Assembly: GCA_000171835.1 (NCBI GenBank)
Contig: ABHC01000010.1
Span: forward strand, 62,001-126,000
Direction of reading: 5' to 3'
Source of the DNA: an alpha proteobacterium BAL199
GTDB lineage: Bacteria > Pseudomonadota > Alphaproteobacteria > Thalassobaculales > Thalassobaculaceae
Length of the DNA stretch: 64,000 nucleotides
Numbering within the stretch: the stretch's first letter is position 1; each line of letters opens with the position of its first letter. The notes below the pieces were generated by a model. The model made no database searches. It saw only the letters and a program-made list of their open reading frames with translations, and was not told the DNA's origin. This document shows positions 7,753 to 15,301 of this stretch, piece after piece. The translations under genes and the position numbers were made by a program.

Positions 7753-7994
7753 AATTTCTTCGCCTGCACCCGAATCCCGACGATGGTCTCCTCGCCAAGT
7801 GCCCGGCAGGCTTCAAGCCGGTGCAGGCCCTCGACCAGCACAAAACGCTTGCCGTCGTGGCGGACCTGGATCGGGGCTTTCTGACCTTCTTCGAGGATCG
7901 CCGCGGCGAGGTGCTCGACCGTCTCCGGGTTCAAGGTCGCCTGCCGCTTGGCCGGCACATAGATCTCGGCAATCGGGATCTTCTCGTCCTTCAT
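7749..7994 (-). CDS. Small ParB N-terminal domain protein
   Basis: The 81-residue protein is a single ParB/Srx-type nuclease or NTPase fold. It shows PIAEIYVPAKRQATLNPETV, then the loop GQKAPIQVRHDGKRFVLVEG and the signature LHRLEACRALGEETIVG. Full ParB has extra HTH and dimerisation regions; these are absent, so this is one of the short ParB-like proteins of unclear role. The ATG at 7994 follows AGGTGAG at a suitable distance; an ATG at 8021 is an alternative. The TAG stop lies in the CTAG target of the element. CTAG pre-existed there, so the gene is probably complete. Confidence 0.75.
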   Translation of the reverse strand: MKDEKIPIAEIYVPAKRQATLNPETVEHLAAAILEEGQKAPIQVRHDGKRFVLVEGLHRLEACRALGEETIVGIRVQAKKF

Positions 7995-8224
7995 GGCGTG
8001 AAACTCACCTGCAGTCTCCATCCAGACATCCGGGCAACAGCGGGCATCAGCTTCCAGCATCCCAGAGCCAGTGTCACGACGTGATCGACGAGCTAGAGCG
8101 GCAGTCGAATGGCCTATGCCCGAACGCGGTCCGAATACCCATATGATTCAGATCAATGCGGCAACGTGGCCGTGAAGATCGACTGCTTGCCGTCGGACCC
8201 CCTGCACCAGCAACGGAGGCATCC

Positions 8225-9064
8225 ATGGCGCTCAAGAACCTTCTGGTCCATCTGGACCCTTCGAAATCGTCGCTCAAACGGGCCGAGACTGCGATCGCGC
8301 TGGCATTGACCCACGGTGCCCATCTGACGGGGCTCGCGGTCGCGCACGAGCCCTCGATGCCGTCATACGTCGAGGCTGAAATTCCGGCCGCCGTCTTTTC
8401 GCGGATGCGCACCAACCTGAAGGCTGACCTCGCGACGGTCATCGACGCGTTCTCCAGCCAAGCAAACGCGGCCGGCATCTCGTTCGAAACCCGCACGGAA
8501 TTAACGCTGAACCCGGTCGCCGAGCTGATTGCGCGACACGCCCGCTACACCGACCTTGTCATCATGGGCCAGGCCGACACCGACGATCCGCTGACCGGGT
8601 CGCCCGAACTGGTGGAGGATGTTCTGCTCGGCAGCGGCCGGGCAGCGCTGATCGTCCCGTACATCGGCGCACAGCAGCGACCCGGCCGCCGGGTCATGGT
8701 CGCCTGGGACGCCGGTCGGGAGGCCGCGCGCGCCGTGAACGATGCGCTTCCGTTGCTGGAGGCCGCCGAGCAGGTCGTGGTCGCCGTCGTCAACCCACGC
8801 CGTGGCCGAGACGGGCATGGGGAGCAACCCGGCGCCGACATCGCCACACATCTGGCGCGGCACGGCGTCAAGGTCCAGGTTCAGGTCTACAGCAACCGCG
8901 ACCTATCGATCAGCGAGGTGCTGCTGGCTCGGATCGCCGACGAGAACGTCGACCTGGTTGTGCTCGGCGCGTACGGCCACACCCGGTTGCGCGAGATGGT
9001 GCTCGGTGGCGTGACCCACGACATGCTGCGCACGATGACGGTGCCGCTGTTCATGTCGCACTGA
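8225..9064 (+). CDS. Tandem universal stress protein
   Basis: The 279-residue protein carries two UspA domains, roughly residues 1-145 and 150-279. The first opens with LKNLLVHLDPS and has the strand DLVIMGQ. The second ends with DLVVLGAYGHTRLREMVLGG, which has the G-2x-G-9x-G(S/T) type nucleotide-binding loop, and then VPLFMSH. Proteins of this class bind ATP or act as stress-responsive regulators; the actual role here is unknown. The ATG at 8225 has GGAGG six bases upstream. The gene is monocistronic, with a hairpin after the stop. Confidence 0.9.
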   Translation: MALKNLLVHLDPSKSSLKRAETAIALALTHGAHLTGLAVAHEPSMPSYVEAEIPAAVFSRMRTNLKADLATVIDAFSSQANAAGISFETRTELTLNPVAELIARHARYTDLVIMGQADTDDPLTGSPELVEDVLLGSGRAALIVPYIGAQQRPGRRVMVAWDAGREAARAVNDALPLLEAAEQVVVAVVNPRRGRDGHGEQPGADIATHLARHGVKVQVQVYSNRDLSISEVLLARIADENVDLVVLGAYGHTRLREMVLGGVTHDMLRTMTVPLFMSH

Positions 9065-9079
9065 CCGAATCTCGACCCG

Positions 9080-9098
9080 CCGGAGGGCTTCCCTCCGG
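9080..9098 (+). terminator. Hairpin after Usp gene
   Basis: CCGGAGGG at 9080-9087 pairs with CCCTCCGG at 9091-9098 across a 3-base loop, 16 bases after the stop. It lacks a T-run, so it may be a weak terminator or a 3'-end protecting hairpin. Confidence 0.4.
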
Positions 9099-9202
9099 TC
9101 GCGGATTTCGGCACTGTCCTGCTCTGCAATTTGAACGGGGGCCCGACCGAATTGCGGCTGTCCCGCCGCCCCGTTTGACATCAATGAAGCAAGGAGTGGG
9201 CG

Positions 9203-10609
9203 ATGAGCACCCGCGGTATGGCGATCGAAGCGGTCGAACGGTATTTCGATGCCGGTGAGTTCCGAACGGAACTGGCAACCCGCGTGGCGGTGCCAAGCTC
9301 GTCCCGCGAGGAAGAGCACAAGCCCGACCTGTTCGCGTATCTGGACGACCTGATGCGGCCGCGCTTCGAGGCGATGGGGTTCGACGTGCACATTCACGCC
9401 AATCCCATCCTGGAGCGCGCGCCGTTCCTGGTGGCGCGCCGGATCGAAGACCCGAGCCTGCCGACCCTGTTCTGCTACGGCCACGGCGACACCGTGCCGG
9501 GCGAGGAAGGACGCTGGAAGGACGGCCGCGATCCGTGGACCCTCGACGTTGTGAAGGACGAGCGCTGGGGCGAGCGCTGGTACGGTCGCGGCACCGCCGA
9601 CAACAAGGGCCAGCACGCCATCAACATGGAGGCGATGCGTCACGTCCTGGAGACCCGCGGCAAGCTTGGCTACAATGTCACCTTCCTGATCGAGATGGCC
9701 GAGGAGATGGGCTCTCCCGGCCTACGGGAATTCTGCTTCTCGCAAAAGGAAATGCTAAAGGCCGACCTGCTGATCGCCTCGGACGGGCCGCGCCTCGCCG
9801 CTGACAAGCCGGACATGAAGCTTGGCACCCGCGGCTGCCTGAACTTCCGCATGCGGCTGGAATACCGCGAAGGCGGCCACCACTCCGGCAACTGGGGCGG
9901 GCTGCTGGCCAACCCCGCCATCGTGCTGATGCACGCCATCACCTCGATCGTCGGACCGAAGGGCCAGATCAAGCTGCCGGCGCTGAAGCCCGAGCACATG
10001 CCGAACTCGGTGCGGTCCGCGCTTGGCGGGCTTGAAGTCGTTCCGGGCCCGGATGACCCGTCGATCGACCCGTGGTGGGGCGAGCCGAACTTTACGGCCG
10101 CTGAGAAGGTGTTCGGCTGGAACACCTTCGAGGTCTTGTCGTTCATCAGTGGCGATCCGGATAAGCCGCAGAACGCCGTGCCGCCTTTCGCCGAGGCGAT
10201 CTGCCAGATCCGCTTCGTGGTCGAAACCGACCCCGACACGTTCCTGCCGGCGATCCGCAAGCATCTGGAGGACAACGGCTTCGACGGCATCGTGGTCGAC
10301 ACCATGCGCCAGTCGATGCTGGGCGCTTCGCGGCTCGACCCCGACCATCCGGCAGTCGGCTGGGCGTCGGCGTCGATCCAGAAGACACTCGGCGTGAAGC
10401 CGGGGATCATTCCGAACTCCGGCGGATCGCTGCCCAACGACATCTTCCTCGACATGCTCGGCATGGCCACCTTGTGGGTCCCGCACAGCTACGCCGGCTG
10501 CTCGCAGCACGCTCCGAATGAACACGTCCTGGCACCGCTGATGCGCGATGGGCTGCGCATGATGACCGGGCTGTTCTGGGACCTGGGCGAGGATTTCCCA
10601 CGCGCCTGA
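9203..10609 (+). CDS. M20-family metallopeptidase
   Basis: This 468-residue protein belongs to the M20/ArgE/DapE/CPG2 family of zinc amidohydrolases that cleave dipeptides or acylated amino acids. Metal and catalytic residues are visible: H94 and D96 in GHGDTVPG, D133 in RGTADNKGQ, the Glu pair 167-168 in MAEEMGSPG, and D179-type residues in LIASDGPR. The lid domain runs about 210-330 and includes EGGHHSG. The length and the PWTLDVVKDE segment suit the larger M20 members such as succinyl-diaminopimelate desuccinylase-like or dipeptidase-like proteins; the substrate is not resolved. A clear AAGGAG precedes the ATG. The next gene starts 10 bases after the stop and is probably cotranscribed. Confidence 0.87.
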   Translation: MSTRGMAIEAVERYFDAGEFRTELATRVAVPSSSREEEHKPDLFAYLDDLMRPRFEAMGFDVHIHANPILERAPFLVARRIEDPSLPTLFCYGHGDTVPGEEGRWKDGRDPWTLDVVKDERWGERWYGRGTADNKGQHAINMEAMRHVLETRGKLGYNVTFLIEMAEEMGSPGLREFCFSQKEMLKADLLIASDGPRLAADKPDMKLGTRGCLNFRMRLEYREGGHHSGNWGGLLANPAIVLMHAITSIVGPKGQIKLPALKPEHMPNSVRSALGGLEVVPGPDDPSIDPWWGEPNFTAAEKVFGWNTFEVLSFISGDPDKPQNAVPPFAEAICQIRFVVETDPDTFLPAIRKHLEDNGFDGIVVDTMRQSMLGASRLDPDHPAVGWASASIQKTLGVKPGIIPNSGGSLPNDIFLDMLGMATLWVPHSYAGCSQHAPNEHVLAPLMRDGLRMMTGLFWDLGEDFPRA

Positions 10610-10619
10610 CGGCACAACG

Positions 10620-11285
10620 ATGACCATGGGCGGGGGTGGAGCGGATCAGACGGATCCGCGCAGCGACGGTGGCGGCAGGCCGCCGGTCCGCGAGTTGCCG
10701 TTCGGCGCCGACTGCTATGCGGTTAACCTGCAGGTCCGGCCGCCGGCCGGGACCCGCGCCGATCTGGTTCGGCTGCGCGATGCGCTCGCCGAGAGCACCG
10801 GGCTCGCCATGCAGCATGCCCCGGCGGAAACCTTGCATCTGACGGCATTCTCGATCGTCTACGTGCGCGCCGTCTACCCGACACCACCCGAGTCCGTCTG
10901 GGCGATGCTGGAGCGGCCGGTTACTGAAGCGCTGCACCGCGTTGCCGGACGAACGGCGCCGTTCACCCTGGCTTTCGATCGTGCCGGGTTGCGCGGCGAT
11001 GCGGTCATCATCGAGGCCGAACCCAATCCGCATCTCGAGACCATCCGCGATGCGGTCGAAGCGGCCATTACCGGGCTCGCGCCGGTGTTCCGCACGGCTA
11101 CCACCCACGCGACCGTCGCGCGACTCGATCAGCCGGTCGCCAGCGCGTGGTCTCAACCGCTTGGCACGTGGCCGGAGCGCCCCGTGGTCGAATGGTCGGT
11201 CGAGGCGATGCGCCTCGTGCTGGAGCGACGATACCCGGCACTCGACGAGACGCCGCTCAAGCGGTTCCCGCTGACCGGAAAGTGA
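10620..11285 (+). CDS. 2H phosphoesterase-like protein
   Basis: The 221-residue protein carries two H-x-T signatures, HLT in ETLHLTAF (about residues 62-64) and HAT in TTHATVAR (about 162-164). They are about 100 residues apart, the hallmark of the 2H phosphoesterase superfamily (2'-5' RNA ligase, CPDase). The first 25 residues are glycine-rich and probably disordered. The role of such proteins is often RNA repair or cyclic-phosphate hydrolysis, but the substrate here is unknown. It follows the M20 peptidase gene by 10 bases, likely in one transcript, though no functional link is evident. Confidence 0.65.
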   Translation: MTMGGGGADQTDPRSDGGGRPPVRELPFGADCYAVNLQVRPPAGTRADLVRLRDALAESTGLAMQHAPAETLHLTAFSIVYVRAVYPTPPESVWAMLERPVTEALHRVAGRTAPFTLAFDRAGLRGDAVIIEAEPNPHLETIRDAVEAAITGLAPVFRTATTHATVARLDQPVASAWSQPLGTWPERPVVEWSVEAMRLVLERRYPALDETPLKRFPLTGK

Positions 11286-11389
11286 CGGAACTCGCGCGCT
11301 GCCGGGATCGGTGTTGTGCCGCCGGCGGCGTTGGCCGGACCCACCGCCCTGCGTAGCGTGCCGCCGACCATCCACTCGAGGAGGACAGC

Positions 11390-12163
11390 ATGGACCTGAG
11401 GATCTCCGGCAAGCGCGCGCTCATCACCGGGGCGACGACCGGGATTGGCCGGGCGACCGCCCTGGCCTTGGCCGCCGAAGGCGCCAGGGTCGCGATCGCC
11501 GGTCGCAACGAAGCGCTGCTCAGCGCGCTTCGGGACGAACTGGCCAGTGCCGGGGCCGCGGCTCCGGTCGTGATCGCCGCCGACATCACGACCGCCGATG
11601 GCATCGCCAACGTCATTGTCGGCGCGTCACAGGGGCTCGGCGGGGTCGACATTCTGGTCAACAACGCCGGGGGCTCCCGACCGCGGCCCGGCGCCGAGGC
11701 CAACACGACCGACGACGAGTGGTGGGATGAGTCGTTCGCTTTGAACTTCACGGCGGCCCGACGGATCACCGAGGGGCTGCTGCCGGGCATGAAGACCGCC
11801 GGCTGGGGCCGGATCGTCACATTGACCGGCGCCATGACAGCACGGCGGATGAACGCCGCCTCACCCGCCAAGGCCGCATTGTGGAGCTGGTCGCGCAGCC
11901 TGTCCGCGGAGCTCGCGGCGGACGGCATCACCGTCAACTGCATCGCGCCGGGTCGGATCAACACACCCCAGATCGTCAACCGCCTGTTCCCGACCGAAGA
12001 GGCCCGGCGCACCGAGATCGACCAGAGCATCCCGATGGGCCGGTTCGGGGAACCGGAGGAACTGGCGGCGCTGGTCGCGTTTCTGGCATCCGAGGCCGCA
12101 GGCTACATCACCGGGACGCAGATCCCGGTCGACGGCGGCATGATCCGCATGGCCATGCCGTAG
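11390..12163 (+). CDS. SDR-family protein without catalytic Tyr
   Basis: This 257-residue short-chain dehydrogenase/reductase fold has an NAD(P)-binding TGATTGIG at residues 14-21, NNAGGS near 90, and VNCIAPGRINT near 184. The last gives way to the usual C-terminal GYITGTQIPVDGG. The catalytic Ser-Tyr-Lys stretch is altered: IVTLTGAMTARRMNAASPAK has Thr/Gly where Ser is expected and Ala four residues before the conserved Lys. Cofactor binding is likely, but normal carbonyl reduction is doubtful. I recall a subfamily with the same ASPAKAAL arrangement, so this may be ancestral rather than decay. GAGGA precedes the ATG. The gene is separate from its neighbours by over 100 bases. Confidence 0.82.
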   Translation: MDLRISGKRALITGATTGIGRATALALAAEGARVAIAGRNEALLSALRDELASAGAAAPVVIAADITTADGIANVIVGASQGLGGVDILVNNAGGSRPRPGAEANTTDDEWWDESFALNFTAARRITEGLLPGMKTAGWGRIVTLTGAMTARRMNAASPAKAALWSWSRSLSAELAADGITVNCIAPGRINTPQIVNRLFPTEEARRTEIDQSIPMGRFGEPEELAALVAFLASEAAGYITGTQIPVDGGMIRMAMP

Positions 12164-12240
12164 GTCAGGAATATACAATGAAAGCGCGCAACTTGTTCGC
12201 GCGACAATACCTTGGCTTGACCATCATCGCGCAATTGACG

Positions 12241-12269
12241 TTGCCGACATTCAGCACTGGCTGTATACA
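12241..12269 (+). promoter_or_regulatory. Candidate sigma-70 promoter of PAS pair
   Basis: TTGCCG at 12241-12246 and TATACA at 12264-12269 are separated by 17 bases. Initiation would fall about 20 bases before the ATG at 12300. This is a prediction from sequence only. Confidence 0.45.
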
Positions 12270-12299
12270 ATCAACGATAGTCATTGCCTGGAATGAGAA

Positions 12300-12710
12300 A
12301 TGTCCGCCAACGTTATCCCGCTCCGTCAGGTCGAACCGGTTCGAACGAGTCTTTTGAGGATGGGGGCCGCCGGGCAGCGGCTGCAGGCGGGATTGGCGAC
12401 CTGGTTTGACCTGCTGCATAAACGGTCGCCCGAAGACCGTGCTGCCTGTATTCTGTCTCTTCCGGAGATTGTCGGCGGGCGCAGCATTGTGTTCGCCCGT
12501 GGCGAGCATGGTGTGCTGGCCGATGCGATTTTCGTCGGGGACGAACTGACGCGGATGCACGAAGGGATAGCGGCGGAAACGGTTCGTGAGGTGAGTTTGG
12601 CGACGCCAATCGCCTTCACCCATGAATGGGGCCGTGACAGTGTCGTGAATTCGCTGATGCTTCCGTTCGGCCGTCCCCATCAGATGGTGGTAATGCTGTT
12701 CGATTGGTGA
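12300..12710 (+). CDS. Small PAS_5-like protein, degenerate
   Basis: The 136-residue protein is not recognised with confidence. The C-terminal half (VSLATPIAFTHEWGRDSV, then NSLMLPFGRPHQMVVMLFDW) has the same strand pattern as the end of the next gene product (THLDYTGTYHRLVYPL, then DVTHLAVAV). It may therefore be a diverged PAS_5-type domain that has lost its N-terminal strands. It has no signal peptide or membrane segment. GGAATGAG lies upstream of the ATG. It is the first gene of a two-gene unit, 6 bases before the next start. Confidence 0.5.
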   Translation: MSANVIPLRQVEPVRTSLLRMGAAGQRLQAGLATWFDLLHKRSPEDRAACILSLPEIVGGRSIVFARGEHGVLADAIFVGDELTRMHEGIAAETVREVSLATPIAFTHEWGRDSVVNSLMLPFGRPHQMVVMLFDW

Positions 12711-12716
12711 GGGCCG

Positions 12717-13220
12717 ATGTCGTTGCGTGTCTACTCGGGTCAGGCGGAACTGACCCGGGTGCAATTCATGGGCACCAACGGCTTCGTGGTCGGAACCGAC
12801 ACGCCGTTGATCCGCCTGTACAACGCTTGGGAAAATCGACGTATCCGTGGTCTCCTGCCGGAGCGTGAAGTGTTGCTAACCGACACGGTGCTGGGTCAGG
12901 TGATCGGCTTCATGCACCTTGTCGATGTCCGCGCCGATGATCCTGACCGGTTCGTCTTCGAAAGCTACGGCTTCCGCGCCAAGGTGGCCAAGGCGGCGAA
13001 CTTCACAGGCCGCCGCCTCGCCGAGATTCCCAGCCCGGGCTACCGGTCCTTCGTCCGGGATTCGTACGCGATGGTGAAAGCGTCAGGCACTGCTGTTCTG
13101 TCGCACATCGCCACCACCCATCTCGACTACACGGGCACCTACCATCGGCTGGTGTATCCGCTGACCGACAATGGTCGCGACGTCACGCATCTCGCAGTGG
13201 CGGTCTGTCATCCGAACTAG
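12717..13220 (+). CDS. PAS_5-type domain protein
   Basis: The 167-residue protein resembles the PAS_5 (PF07310-like) single-domain proteins common in alphaproteobacteria. The order is LIRLYNAWENRRIRGLLP, then FMHLVDVRADDPDRFVFESYG, NFTGRRLAEIPSPGY, and a final sheet TYHRLVYPLTDNGRDVTHLAVAV. Such proteins have no attached output domain; ligands and partners are unknown. GAGGG lies just before the ATG. Translation is probably coupled to the preceding gene. The last 138 bases overlap the opposing frame of the interrupted gene on the minus strand. Confidence 0.7.
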   Translation: MSLRVYSGQAELTRVQFMGTNGFVVGTDTPLIRLYNAWENRRIRGLLPEREVLLTDTVLGQVIGFMHLVDVRADDPDRFVFESYGFRAKVAKAANFTGRRLAEIPSPGYRSFVRDSYAMVKASGTAVLSHIATTHLDYTGTYHRLVYPLTDNGRDVTHLAVAVCHPN

Positions 13221-13880
13221 ATCGTCCTCGAACTGCGCCACGATCTGGTCGAGATCGATGTGGATGACGAACACCCGTGCATCGGCTCGGGTCGGCGGGA
13301 AATAGCCTTCCACCACGGCGTGTGATTCCGGAAACCCTTACGCTTGGGCAGACAGGCCGGAGTCATGGATACCTTCGAACACCAGACCGCAGTGCCGGTC
13401 GACGCTCCAATTGATGATCGACAACGCGCGGACCAACCGGGGCAGCAGCCAGGACAGCCCGTCCTTGCGCCGACGCGGATGGACCCACAACCCGCCAGCG
13501 TGGCCGACCCGACCGGTGTACCGACCAAGCGGAACGTCCGGTAGCAGTTCCGGCCGGTCGCCGTCGCCGGGAGTGGCGTACCAGACCCGGCCGGTCGCCA
13601 GTTCGTTGGCCACGAAATCATCGGTCCGGAACAGTCGGTCGGCGATACACGCGGCAACTCCGACATCGTCGTTGAGTTGCAGCCAGAACGCTTCGTTCGG
13701 CTTCAGGTCGCTGTGCGTCGGATCGAAGGTCGGGTTGACGATCCCGATCTTGGGAGCGGACCTCAGAAGCGCCGCCCACCCGTTCAGATCGAAATTGAGC
13801 GACAGCCGGTAGCCGGATCGCTGCAGCAATCCGATCGACTCCGTCATATAGCGCTGAGCAAGTTCTAGATGGCTGACCAT
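13083..13880 (-). pseudogene. GNAT-like gene with in-frame stop
   Basis: From ATG 13880 (GGGGAG upstream), 180 codons are open, ending QA before TAA at 13340-13338. The same frame then continues GFPESHAVVEGYFPP and ARVFVIHIDLDQIVAQFEDDL without further shift. The TAA stands where Tyr (TAC or TAT) would read naturally as YGFP. The product looks like an acyltransferase-type fold (GGLWVHPRRRKDGLSWLLPRLVRAL, split here by a helix), but the family is not one I can name. The open frame ends at 13083, antisense to the PAS gene, so the original 3' end may be lost. Either a nonsense mutant or a read-through gene. Confidence 0.6.
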
Positions 13881-13903
13881 GGTCGGTCTCCCCACAAGGT
13901 TTT

Positions 13904-13922
13904 GTACTATCGTATATAATAC
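13904..13922 (-). promoter_or_regulatory. Inverted repeat upstream of GNAT-like gene
   Basis: GTACTAT at 13904-13910 and ATAATAC at 13916-13922 are complementary with one mismatch, across 5 bases. On the minus strand the segment reads TATTATATACGATA, which could also serve as a -10 region about 25-35 bases before the start at 13880. It may be an operator overlapping a promoter. Confidence 0.35.
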
Positions 13923-14079
13923 ACCACCTGATGTAGGGATTCGGGCCTTCCTGCACTCTATGGTCGGACAGACGGAAAGTGCGCGTCTCCGGCCGGCGAA
14001 TGGGCCACAAGCCACGGTTGTCGATCGCTCGATACACCGCGACTCGGAACGCGATGCCGATTCAAAACCTGAAACGACA

Positions 14080-14104
14080 AAGGCCGGACACATGGCCCGG
14101 CCTT
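14080..14104 (-). terminator. Intrinsic terminator of prfB
   Basis: Read on the minus strand, AAGGCCGG and CCGGCCTT form an 8-bp stem with a 9-base loop, followed by TTGTCGTTT. It begins 25 bases after the prfB stop codon. Confidence 0.75.
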
Positions 14105-14128
14105 CGATCACTCGCTCTTCGGCAACCG

Positions 14129-15260
14129 TCAGGTCCCGTCGGGGCCTTTTCCAGTTCGGGTCATGCCGACCCTGGCGGCCAATGCCGCCTCCAGGAACGC
14201 ATCGATGTCGCCGTCAAGCACCGCCGCCGGATTGCTCGATTCCTCGTTGGTCCGCAAATCCTTGACCATCTGGTATGGCTGCAAAACGTAGGAGCGGATC
14301 TGGTGACCCCATCCGATGTCGGACTTGGTGGCTTCCGTAGCGCTGGCTTCTTCCTCGCGCCGCTTCAGCTCGGCTTCATAGAGCCTGGCTTTCAGCATTT
14401 CCATCGCCGTCGCCCGATTGCGGTGCTGCGACCGGTCGGCCTGGCACTGCACGACGATGCCGCTCGGAAGGTGCGTGATGCGGATGGCGGAGTCCGTCCG
14501 GTTGACGTGCTGACCGCCGGCGCCCGAGGCCCGGTAGGTATCGACCTTGAGATCCTTGTCCTCGACCACGATGTCGATCGAATCGTCGATCACCGGGTAG
14601 ACCCAGGCGCTGGAGAAGCTGGTGTGGCGGCGGGCCTGGCTGTCGTATGGCGAGATCCGCACCAGCCGGTGAACGCCGCTTTCGATCTTCAGCCAGCCAT
14701 AGGCGTTGTGGCCGCTGATTTTAACGGTTGCGGATTTGAGCCCGGCTTCTTCGCCCTGGCTCTCTTCCAGCCATTCGACCTTGAAGCCGCGCCGCTCCGA
14801 CCACCGGGTGTACATCCGCAGTAGCATTTCCGCCCAATCCTGGGCTTCGGTGCCGCCGGCCCCTGCATGGACCTCAAGGTAACAATCGTTGGCATCGGCC
14901 TCGCCCGACAGCAGACTTTCGATCTGCATCGACTCGGCCTTCACCCGGATCGCCTCGAGCTCCTTTTCGGCGTCGGCAACCGTGGCGTCATCACCCTCGG
15001 TCTCGCCGAGTTCGATCAGCATCAGCGCGTCCTCGAGCCCCTGGTTCAGCTGGTTCACCTCGCCAAGCTGCTTCTCCAGGCGCGTGCGCTCCTGCATCAG
15101 TTTCTGCGCGCGATCAGGATCGTCCCAAAGCGACTGGTCCTGGGTCAGCGCATCAAGTTCGGATAGGCGGGTCGTCGAGACATCCCAGTCAAAGATGCCT
15201 CCTCAGCAGCTCGATCGACTGCTTGATCTCTTCGGCGGTTGCGGTGATTTCCGCGCGCAT
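14129..15260 (-). CDS. prfB: Peptide chain release factor 2, frameshifted
   Basis: RF2 reads UGA and UAA stop codons and triggers peptide release. The gene starts at ATG 15260 and encodes 23 residues ([19 protein letters not shown] and RRHL) before an in-frame TGA at 15191-15189. A +1 shift at CTT TGA C leads into [15 protein letters not shown] and the rest of the protein. The total is about 376 residues. The GGQ peptidyl-transferase motif is in [11 protein letters not shown], and the codon-recognition loop is ISPYDS, near the SPF type of RF2. The shift is the well-known autoregulatory device: low RF2 allows frameshifting and more RF2. A terminator follows. Confidence 0.95.
15189..15203 (-). 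promoter_or_regulatory. prfB: prfB programmed +1 frameshift site
   Basis: On the minus strand the order is AGGAGG (15203-15198), CAT, CTT TGA C. The internal Shine-Dalgarno-like AGGAGG three bases before the slippery CTT and the UGA followed by C are the canonical elements of the RF2 autoregulatory frameshift. Confidence 0.93.
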
Positions 15261-15301
15261 GGCGTTCTCCGAGACGCGGGGTGGTCGGGCGTCGGGACGA
15301 C

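Noticed and set aside
13217-13666. Frameshift interpretation of the interrupted GNAT-like gene
   Set aside because: I first considered a shift near 13338, but the original frame continues sensibly after TAA as GFPESHAVVEGYF, so a single nonsense codon is simpler.
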